Assembly (NCBI RefSeq): GCF_039621805.1
Contig: NZ_CP155074.1
Location: 1,674,001 to 1,738,000, forward strand
Origin: Paraburkholderia sp. PREW-6R
GTDB lineage: Bacteria; Pseudomonadota; Gammaproteobacteria; Burkholderiales; Burkholderiaceae
Direction of reading: 5' to 3'
DNA length: 64,000 bases
The position numbers and the translations under genes are program-made. Below the pieces are notes generated by a model. That model worked only from the letters and a program-made list of their open reading frames with translations, was not told the origin of the DNA and did no database searches. Shown here piece by piece: positions 18,271 to 25,134 of the stretch (positions are counted from its first letter, which is position 1; every line of letters begins with the position of its first letter).

Positions 18271-18302
18271 CACGCACGGCTCGCGCTCGCGAGCCGTGCG
18301 TG
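18271..18302. terminator. Large hairpin between convergent genes, probable bidirectional terminator
   Basis: CACGCACGGCTCGCG and CGCGAGCCGTGCGTG are perfect 15-bp arms separated by 2 nt. It lies 21 bp past the aldo/keto reductase stop and ends one base before the stop of the small minus-strand gene. There is no T tract. Confidence 0.7.
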
Positions 18303-18303
18303 C

Positions 18304-18510
18304 TCAGAACAACTGTGCGCCGAGTTCGCGCAAGCTGTGCCACTTCACCGTGCTGACAAAGGTCTTGCCCGATGCGTCGAGCGATTCGATCATCGCCCGT
18401 TGTCCGCGCGCCTCGGCGACAACACGTACGATGCGCGCGCGGTAACGAAGCAGCGCGCCGATCGGCGGGCATAACACTTGACGGCGAATCCGCGATCGTT
18501 TTGTTTCCAT
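18304..18510 (-). CDS. Small hypothetical protein (68 aa)
   Basis: An easily missed small gene. From the second third on the frame has very high GC at third codon positions like neighbouring real genes, and reads LLRYRARIVRVVAEARGQRA followed by IESLDASGKTFVSTVKWHSL, which looks like a compact beta-rich domain. The start is uncertain: the ATG at 18508-18510 has only a weak GGA upstream and a GTG further in (near 18468) is possible. The strong convergent hairpin directly after its stop supports a real transcript. Function unknown. Confidence 0.5.
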   Translation of the reverse strand: METKRSRIRRQVLCPPIGALLRYRARIVRVVAEARGQRAMIESLDASGKTFVSTVKWHSLRELGAQLF

Positions 18511-18698
18511 ACGGTGTCCAGGTACCATCCAGCCAGTTGCAGGGCCGCACTTCATCCACGGCTTCTCGACGCCGAATGCTACCAGGTTGGCCGGTCATCG
18601 TCCAGGTCGACACAGCCAATGACGTCTTTGATCGCGGGTCCGCCCGGCCGCACGGCGCCCGGAGTACGATATCCGCTCCAGCACACGAGGAGACGTGA

Positions 18699-19844
18699 AT
18701 GGATCGCCGGTTGAGACTTGGCATGGTAGGCGGTGGACAGGGCGCTTTCATCGGCGCGGCGCATCGTGCCGCGGCGCGGCTCGACGACTGTTACGACTTC
18801 GTGGCGGGTGCGCTGTCTTCCGACCCGCAGCGCGCCGCCGAAAGCGGCCGCATGCTGCGTCTTGATCCCGCGCGAAGTTACGCGGATTACCGCGAAATGG
18901 CGCGCGCGGAAGCGCAGCGAAGCGACGGGATAGACGCGGTCGTCGTGGCGACGCCCAACCATCTGCATGCGCCGGTTGTCACGGCTTTCCTCGAAGCCGG
19001 CATTCACGTGATCTGCGACAAGCCGCTTGCCATGTCGCTGGAAGAAGCGCTGCAGATGCAAGCGCTGTCGCACGCCACCGGCAAGCTGCTCGCCGTCACG
19101 TACACCTACTCCGGTTACGCAATGGTGCGTCACGCGAAAGAAATGGTCGCCGCAGGCGAGCTTGGCGATATCCGGCTCGTGCAAGTCGAGTATCTGCAGG
19201 ACTGGCTCGCCGAGCCGGTCGAGCAGCGCGGCAACAAGCAGGCCGAATGGCGCACCGATCCTGCGCGCAGCGGGCCGGCCGGCTGTCTTGGCGACATCGG
19301 CACACACGCGTATCAACTCGCTTCTTTCGTCACCGGCATGCTGCCCTCGGACCTCTGCGCCGATGTCGTGACCATGGTGCCCGGGCGCAGGTTGGACGAC
19401 CACGTGCAAACCATGCTGCGTTATCCGTGCGGCGCGCGCGGCACGCTGCTGGCCAGTCAGATCGCAACCGGCGAAGGCAACGCGCTGCGTCTGCGCGTGT
19501 ACGGTACCCGGGCGTCGATTTCATTCGACCAGGAGAACCCCGACTATCTCGGGTACACGCCGCTCGGCGGCAACCCGGTCCAGTTGAAACGCGGCAGGGT
19601 ACGCAGCGCGTCGAGCGAACACGCCACACGGATTCCCGTTGGACATCCGGAAGGCTACCTCGAAGCCTTCGGGCAACTGTACCGTGACGCCGCGTTGCAG
19701 ATCGAAGCAATGCTTGACGGCCGACCGGCCCCTCCATCCAGCCTGCTATTGACCACGGTGGAAGACGGCGTACAGGGCATGCGCTTTGTCGAAGCCGCGC
19801 TACGCAGCTCGGCACTGGCAGGCGCGCGCGTGCCGATTGGCTGA
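18699..19844 (+). CDS. Gfo/Idh/MocA-family sugar oxidoreductase
   Basis: A 381-residue NAD(P)-dependent oxidoreductase. The Rossmann loop is GMVGGGQGAFIG near the start. The family EKP-type motif is CDKPLAMS near 107, with the conserved lysine, and the catalytic block GDIGTHAYQLASF lies near 198. The ATG at 18699 is preceded by AGGAG. It converges, with a 22-bp gap, on a sugar isomerase/epimerase gene and a ribose-type ABC importer. Such sets act in oxidation-epimerisation routes for inositols and other unusual sugars; the substrate here is inferred to be one of these. Confidence 0.9.
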   Translation: MDRRLRLGMVGGGQGAFIGAAHRAAARLDDCYDFVAGALSSDPQRAAESGRMLRLDPARSYADYREMARAEAQRSDGIDAVVVATPNHLHAPVVTAFLEAGIHVICDKPLAMSLEEALQMQALSHATGKLLAVTYTYSGYAMVRHAKEMVAAGELGDIRLVQVEYLQDWLAEPVEQRGNKQAEWRTDPARSGPAGCLGDIGTHAYQLASFVTGMLPSDLCADVVTMVPGRRLDDHVQTMLRYPCGARGTLLASQIATGEGNALRLRVYGTRASISFDQENPDYLGYTPLGGNPVQLKRGRVRSASSEHATRIPVGHPEGYLEAFGQLYRDAALQIEAMLDGRPAPPSSLLLTTVEDGVQGMRFVEAALRSSALAGARVPIG

Positions 19845-19866
19845 CGCTGCGCGGCTGCGCAAAGGT

Positions 19867-20916
19867 TCACGCACCGAGCAGACCCCTGATCTGCTCGGCG
19901 TTCATGCCGCTGCCGGCGAAATCGTCGAACGCATGGTCGCCTACGCGAATGATATGCCGGCGAATGAACTCCGCCCCTTCGCGCGCGCCATCCTGCGGAT
20001 GTTTCAACGCGCACTCCCATTCCAGCACGGCCCAGCCGGGAAAATCGTATTGCGCCATCTTCGAGAAGATCGCGCCGAAATCGATCTGCCCGTCACCGAG
20101 TGACCGGAAGCGGCCCGCGCGCTCCACCCAACCGCTGTAGCCGCCGTACACGCCCTGCTTTCCGGTTGGGCGAAACTCCGCGTCCTTCACATGAAATGCC
20201 TTGATGCGCTCGTGATAGATATCGATGAACGCGAGATAGTCGAGCTGTTGCAGAATGAAGTGGCTCGGATCGTAGAGAAGATTCGCGCGCGCATGCTGCT
20301 TCACTGCTTCGAGAAACCGCTCGAAGGTCACGCCATCGTGCAGGTCCTCGCCTGGATGCAATTCGTAGCAAACGTCGACGCCCGCTGCGTCGAATGCATC
20401 GAGAATCGGCGTCCAGCGGCGTGCGAGTTCGTCGAATGCGGCCTCCACCAGTCCGGCCGGCCGCTGCGGCCACGGATAGAGATACGGCCACGCCAGCGCA
20501 CCTGAAAACGTCACGTGCGCGCTGAGACCCAGCCGCTGCGACGCCTTGGCGGCAAGCTTCAATTGCTCGACCGCCCACTGCGCACGCGCCTGCGGATTGC
20601 CCCGCACATGCGGCGCGGCGAATCCGTCGAACAGGGTGTCGTAGGCCGGATGGACTGCAACGAGCTGGCCTTGCAGATGCGTCGACAATTCGGTGATCAC
20701 CACGCCCGCGTTGTCGACGGTCTCGCGTAATTCGTCGCAGTACGCGTCACTTGTCGCGGCCCGTTCGAGATCGATCAGGCGGTTATCGCACGGCACCTGA
20801 ATGCCTTTGAAGCCGACACTCGCGGCCCAGCTGGCGAGGTGCGCCAGATTGTCGAACGGCACTTCGTCGCCCAGAAACTGCGCGAGAAAGATGGCCGGCC
20901 CCTTAATTGTTTTCAT
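19867..20916 (-). CDS. Sugar phosphate isomerase/epimerase, xylose-isomerase-like TIM barrel
   Basis: A 349-residue AP-endonuclease-2-type TIM barrel. Metal-binding residues can be seen in CYELHPGEDLHDG (Glu and His), NLLYDPSHF (Asp and His), AFHVKDAEF (His, Asp) and VLEWECAL (Glu). These proteins isomerise or epimerise keto-sugars and inosose. GAGGAA precedes the ATG. It lies 77 bp downstream of the periplasmic binding protein gene in the same direction, so it belongs to the importer operon and probably acts on the imported sugar after the Gfo/Idh enzyme. Confidence 0.88.
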   Translation of the reverse strand: MKTIKGPAIFLAQFLGDEVPFDNLAHLASWAASVGFKGIQVPCDNRLIDLERAATSDAYCDELRETVDNAGVVITELSTHLQGQLVAVHPAYDTLFDGFAAPHVRGNPQARAQWAVEQLKLAAKASQRLGLSAHVTFSGALAWPYLYPWPQRPAGLVEAAFDELARRWTPILDAFDAAGVDVCYELHPGEDLHDGVTFERFLEAVKQHARANLLYDPSHFILQQLDYLAFIDIYHERIKAFHVKDAEFRPTGKQGVYGGYSGWVERAGRFRSLGDGQIDFGAIFSKMAQYDFPGWAVLEWECALKHPQDGAREGAEFIRRHIIRVGDHAFDDFAGSGMNAEQIRGLLGA

Positions 20917-20993
20917 CTTGCGATTCCTCGCTCAACGGCACTGTCCGCGCCGATCATGGACGCGCCGCGGACAGTGAGTGCGGATGCCCGAAG

Positions 20994-21956
20994 TCAGAAC
21001 GGCGAGTCCGGGAAATAGAACTGTTGCGCGTTTTCTTTCGTGATCAGCACCGACGGAATGATCGTCGTGGCCGGCAGTTTCTCTCCCTTCAACCGCGCTT
21101 CCGCGGTGAGCTTGATCGCGTCGTAGATGAATTTCGGCGAATACGACACGTCGGCCTTGATCATCGGCGCGCCGTCCATCACGTTTTTCACCATGCCTTT
21201 CGAGCCCGCGCCGCCGAACACGATCTTCACATCGCTGCGTTTGGCCTGCTCGATCGCCTTGAGCACGCCGACGGCCATGTCGTCGTCGGCGGCCCAGACC
21301 GCGTCGATGTGCTTGAAGCGCGTCAGATAGTCCTGCATCACCTTGAACGCATCGTCACGATTCCAGTTCGCGTACTTCGCGTCGAGAATCTTGATGTTCG
21401 GATACCCTTTCAGCACGTTCGTGAACGCGGTCCAGCGCTCGTTGTCGAGCGTCGTGGGAATGCCGCGCAGTGCAACGACATCGCCTTTGCCGTCGAGCGC
21501 CTTGGCGATGTATTCCGCCGGAATCTTTCCGAACGCAGTGTTGTCACCCGCCACGTAGGCGTCCTGCGCGCTGGTGTCGGTCAGGCCGCGGTCCACCACC
21601 GTCACGTACACCCCTTTCTTTTTCACCTGCGCAACAGGTTGCGTCAGCGAGGCCGACTCGAACGGGAAAATCACGAGCGCATTGATCTTGTTGACGGTCA
21701 CCAGATCCTGCAGCTGGTTCGCCTGTTCGGGCGCGCCGGCCGCCGTTTTGACGATGACCTTCAGATCGGGGTGCGCTTTTTCCAGATCGCTCTTTGCCTT
21801 GTTCGCCCACCACACGATGCCGCCGGTGAAGCCGTGGTCGGCGGTTGGAATCGCCACGCCGAGCGTGACCTTGTCGTCGGCGCGCGCGCTGCTCGCCGCG
21901 CCCAGAATGCCCAACGCCAGCATGCCGGCGCCTATCGCTCGAATCACGTGCTTCAT
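20994..21956 (-). CDS. Sugar ABC transporter periplasmic binding protein, RbsB-like
   Basis: A 320-residue type-1 periplasmic binding protein. The signal peptide (MKHVIRAIGAGMLALGILGA, cleaved after ARA) is followed by KVTLGVAIPTADHGFTGGIV and the two-lobe fold with INALVIFPFE and VWAADDDMAVGVLKAIEQ, as in ribose and galactose binding proteins. AAGGAGACAC precedes the ATG. It is the third gene of an importer operon after the ATPase and permease genes. Confidence 0.93.
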   Translation of the reverse strand: MKHVIRAIGAGMLALGILGAASSARADDKVTLGVAIPTADHGFTGGIVWWANKAKSDLEKAHPDLKVIVKTAAGAPEQANQLQDLVTVNKINALVIFPFESASLTQPVAQVKKKGVYVTVVDRGLTDTSAQDAYVAGDNTAFGKIPAEYIAKALDGKGDVVALRGIPTTLDNERWTAFTNVLKGYPNIKILDAKYANWNRDDAFKVMQDYLTRFKHIDAVWAADDDMAVGVLKAIEQAKRSDVKIVFGGAGSKGMVKNVMDGAPMIKADVSYSPKFIYDAIKLTAEARLKGEKLPATTIIPSVLITKENAQQFYFPDSPF

Positions 21957-21999
21957 GGCTGTGTCTCCTTTGTCTATATCAGTTTTTGATGCGCCACCT

Positions 22000-23013
22000 T
22001 TACCGCCGTCCGCGCTGCACGAACGCGACGAAGATAATCACCACGCCCTGCACCGCCGCGTTCAGATATACGCTGATGATGCTGGTCAGATTCAGTATGT
22101 TAGCGATCACCGAAAGCAGAATCGCGCCGATCACCGTGCCGACCACGCGACCCTCGCCGCCTTTGAGCGCCGTTCCGCCAACCACCACCGACGCAATCGC
22201 TTCGAGTTCCCACAGCAGACCCGTGGTCGGCGTGGCGGAGCCGAGGCGCGGTACATACAGCACCGTCGCCACGCCCACAGAGATGCCGAGCAGCACGTAT
22301 GTCACGATCTTGACCGTGTCGACGCGAATGGCCGCATAGCGCGCCACCTGCTCGTTCGAACCGATCGCCTGCACATGCCGGCCGAACGCGGTGCGGTTCA
22401 GAATCAGCGCGCCGCCCGCCGCGACCACGAAAAAAACCCAGACCGGCACCGGCACGCCGAACAGGCTTGCGTAGTACACGGGCCCATATAGATCGGATAA
22501 CGAATTATCCAGCGTCAGCGCGCCGCCGTCGGCGAGCCACGTGAGCACCGCGCGAAAAATGCCCAAGGTGCCGAGCGTGACGATGAAAGGCTCGATGCGC
22601 CCTTTCGTAATCAGCAGCCCGTGCGCGCAGCCGAATAGGCCGCCTAGCACCAGTGCGAACACGATGCCGAGCGTGAGGATCAGCAAGGGCGCGAGCGTAT
22701 GTCCGCCGGCACCGGCCGCGAGCGCGTTCATCAGCCAGATCATGCTGCCCGCGATCAGCGCCGCCATCGAACCGACCGACAGGTCGATACCGCCCGAGAT
22801 AATCACGAACGTCATCCCCACCGCGATAATGCCGATGAACGACGTGCGAGTGAGCACGTTCATCAGGTTGTCGACGGTGGCGAAATCGCGGTTGAGCAAC
22901 GTGCCGACAATGCACAGTACGATCAGCCCGGCGAGGGGCCCGAGCGCATACAGGCGGTGCGCGAAGCGCAGCGCGCGGCCGGATTGCACAGCGTCAGTGG
23001 GCGCCGGTCGCAT
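22000..23013 (-). CDS. Sugar ABC transporter permease, RbsC-like
   Basis: A 337-residue inner-membrane permease with about 8-10 helices and the family signature IISGGIDLSVGSMAALIAGS near residue 70. Its start overlaps the end of the ATPase gene by 20 bp and AGGAG lies about 10 nt upstream, so translation is probably coupled. One permease subunit per system matches the RbsC layout, in which it dimerises. Confidence 0.93.
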   Translation of the reverse strand: MRPAPTDAVQSGRALRFAHRLYALGPLAGLIVLCIVGTLLNRDFATVDNLMNVLTRTSFIGIIAVGMTFVIISGGIDLSVGSMAALIAGSMIWLMNALAAGAGGHTLAPLLILTLGIVFALVLGGLFGCAHGLLITKGRIEPFIVTLGTLGIFRAVLTWLADGGALTLDNSLSDLYGPVYYASLFGVPVPVWVFFVVAAGGALILNRTAFGRHVQAIGSNEQVARYAAIRVDTVKIVTYVLLGISVGVATVLYVPRLGSATPTTGLLWELEAIASVVVGGTALKGGEGRVVGTVIGAILLSVIANILNLTSIISVYLNAAVQGVVIIFVAFVQRGRR

Positions 23014-24481
23014 GAGCGATCAACTCCTCTTCGGTCAGATGGTCGAGCGTAAGCGTAGCTTGCAGACGGCCAGAGCGCATGACGGCCACGCGATGACACA
23101 GGCCGATCAGCTCGATCAGTTCGGATGAAATGACGATCACCGCGCGGCCTTGCGCGGCAAGCCGGTGAATCAGGAAATAGATGTCGCGCTTGGCGCCCAC
23201 GTCGACACCGCGGGTCGGCTCGTCGAGCACGATCACGTTCGGATCGGGTTGCAAGAATTTGGCCAGCGCGAGTTTTTGCTGGTTGCCGCCGGAGAGCATG
23301 CGCGCCCGGCTCGACAGGTCGCCTGTACGGATGCCGAATTCGCCGACTGCCTTCGTGAGCGCCGCACGGCCCGCTTTCATGTCGAGCAGCGGATGCGCGT
23401 AGCGTTCGAGCGTCATCAGCGTGACGTTGTCCTGCAAGCTCATGTCCACATGCAAACCTTTACCCTTGCGGTCCTCGCTCAGGTACGTGAGACCGCGCCG
23501 CATCGCGTCGCGCGGGCTTTTCAGATCGGCCACCCGTCCGGCGACTTCAATGCGCCCCGCCGTGCGCGCCCGCAGGCCGATGATCGCCTCGAACGCCTCG
23601 GTCCGGCCCGCGCCCACCAGCCCCGCGAAGCCCAGCACCTCTCCCGCGCGAACCTCGAAGCTCAGGTCGTCGACCCAGTTCGGCACCTTGAGGCCGTCCA
23701 CTTTCAATGCGAGCGGCGCGTCGGCGGCCACCGTGTTCTTGTCGGGAAACATGTCCGACACGTCGCGGCCAACCATCAGGTTCGCCATCTGCTGACGCGC
23801 AAGTTCCGCCGTTTCGTTGCGCGCGACGAAGCGGCCGTCGCGCATCACGATCACTTCGTCGGTGATGCGCTCCACTTCGTCGAGTTTGTGCGAGATGTAC
23901 ACAATGGTCACACCGTCTGCCTTGAGCCTTGCCATCAGCGTGAACAGGCGCTCGGTTTCCGACGGCGTCAGCGTGGCGGTGGGCTCGTCCATGATGAGCA
24001 AACGCGCGCGGCGCGACAGCGCCTTCGCAATCTCCACCATCTGCTTTTCGGCGACGATCAGCTCCCGCACCCGGGTGTCCGGCGTCTTCTCAAGACCGAC
24101 CTGAGCGAGAAAACGCGCCGCCTCGGCGCGCATCGCGGCGTCGTCGACAAACCAGCCGCGCCGCGTCTCGTGGCCGAGATACATGTTTTGCGCGATGCTC
24201 AGATGCTCGGCGAGGTTGAACTCCTGGTGAATCAGCACGATGCCGAGCGCCTGGGCGTCGCGCGAACCGTCGAACCGCTGCGCGCGTCCGTCCACGAGCA
24301 AGGTGCCGGAGGTGGCCGTTTCATACCCGGCGAGGATCTTCATCAGCGTCGACTTGCCCGCGCCGTTCTCGCCGAGCAGGCCGTATATGCGGCCCGGCGC
24401 CAGCTCGAAGCTCACCCCATGCAGCACGCGCACCGGGCCGAAGTCCTTGCGGATGTCGTCGAAACGGATCGCAAGGCTCAT
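22994..24481 (-). CDS. Sugar ABC transporter ATPase with two nucleotide-binding domains, RbsA-like
   Basis: A 495-residue tandem ATPase. NBD1 has Walker A GENGAGKST near 40 and MDEPTATLTPSE as Walker B. NBD2 has a degenerate Walker A (GLVGAGRTE), the signature LSGGNQQKLALAKFL and Walker B VLDEPTRGVDVGAKRD. This is the RbsA/MglA/XylG form. The frame is open for a further 390 bp upstream, but homology and length favour the start MSLAIRFDDIRKDFG at 24479-24481, despite a weak ribosome site. First gene of the operon with permease, binding protein and isomerase. Confidence 0.93.
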   Translation of the reverse strand: MSLAIRFDDIRKDFGPVRVLHGVSFELAPGRIYGLLGENGAGKSTLMKILAGYETATSGTLLVDGRAQRFDGSRDAQALGIVLIHQEFNLAEHLSIAQNMYLGHETRRGWFVDDAAMRAEAARFLAQVGLEKTPDTRVRELIVAEKQMVEIAKALSRRARLLIMDEPTATLTPSETERLFTLMARLKADGVTIVYISHKLDEVERITDEVIVMRDGRFVARNETAELARQQMANLMVGRDVSDMFPDKNTVAADAPLALKVDGLKVPNWVDDLSFEVRAGEVLGFAGLVGAGRTEAFEAIIGLRARTAGRIEVAGRVADLKSPRDAMRRGLTYLSEDRKGKGLHVDMSLQDNVTLMTLERYAHPLLDMKAGRAALTKAVGEFGIRTGDLSSRARMLSGGNQQKLALAKFLQPDPNVIVLDEPTRGVDVGAKRDIYFLIHRLAAQGRAVIVISSELIELIGLCHRVAVMRSGRLQATLTLDHLTEEELIAHATGAH

Positions 24482-25134
24482 TGCGGACTCAGGGAACGCA
24501 CGAAAGCGGCCACATCCACCGCCTTCGCGCCGCGACGCGCGAGCCGTCCCCGCACCCCGCCCGACTGCCGATCTATTGCCAAAGTGCTCACCCTGTCCTC
24601 GTGTTGCAGATTGGACTTCGTCACTGGCGCTTATACCGCCTTTTTGCAGCGCAGTTCGACCACTATGTAGGAGAATCGCATTCGGGCCAGCGTGAATGGC
24701 ATGCTGCCCCCGCAATCGACCGTCTCTGTCCAGCAATTCATGGCGGTCACCGCAGGAAATACCGACTTTTGGCGGCACGCGCAATCCGGATTTATCCGCG
24801 ACCCGCATCGCGTAAAGGTCGGCCGATTCACAGCGTGTCTGCCGCAAAGGCGTGTTGCCTGCCAGTGTCACCCTTGCAAGCTCGTGTCCTGTGTCTGCAC
24901 GCGCCTCGTGCCTGTCGCGAAACCTGCGTCCGGTGCGAGTTATTGTTCAATCAACAAACGGCCGGCAAGCCGTCATACTCTGTGTTTGTTGCGTCGGCGG
25001 CCCCGGCAGACGGTCCCGGTTGCGCGTACCGGCGCGGCATGCCACGCCGGTACGCTGTTCAAGCGTCTGTTGCGCCGTGCCGGCGGCTTTCTGCGCGTGA
25101 GGTCACGCGCGGTTCCTGTGGAGCGTAATCTGTA
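24482..25134. other. Long intergenic region between ABC importer operon and sigma-54 activator gene
   Basis: About 650 bp of divergent upstream DNA. It must hold the promoters of the importer operon and of the activator gene. A plus-strand stretch resembling part of a cobalamin riboswitch lies at 24670-24765. A weak -24/-12-like element (AGGACA-N5-TTGC, minus strand, 24876-24890) lies 395 bp before the ATPase gene. TTGTT-CAATC-AACAA (24943-24957) is a short dyad. Open frames here have lower third-position GC than real genes. Confidence 0.5.
24670..24765 (+). ncRNA. Cobalamin-riboswitch-like element (tentative)
   Basis: In order: GGAGAAT, a small hairpin GCCA-GCGTGAA-TGGC with a GTGAA loop, then GCTGCCCCCGCAA, and about 40 nt later CAGGAAATACC. 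These resemble four conserved blocks of the cobalamin riboswitch core (GGGAA, GGTGAAA hairpin, GCTGCCCCCGCAA, CAGGAATACC) in the right order. The CCACTG box is not seen and spacing before the last block is short, so this may be a variant, a relic or chance. Confidence 0.25.

Noticed and set aside
23150..24670. 506-codon open frame opposite the sugar ABC ATPase gene
   Set aside because: Antisense shadow of a well-supported ATPase; no family signature.
24482..24871. 130-residue N-terminal extension of the sugar ABC ATPase
   Set aside because: RbsA-type ATPases begin directly before the first NBD; the extension is Arg/Gly-rich and has no domain.
24876..24890. Minus-strand AGGACA-N5-TTGC as a sigma-54 promoter of the sugar importer
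   Set aside because: Only the GG and GC positions and the TTGC half fit, and it lies nearly 400 bp from the gene; too weak to list as a promoter.
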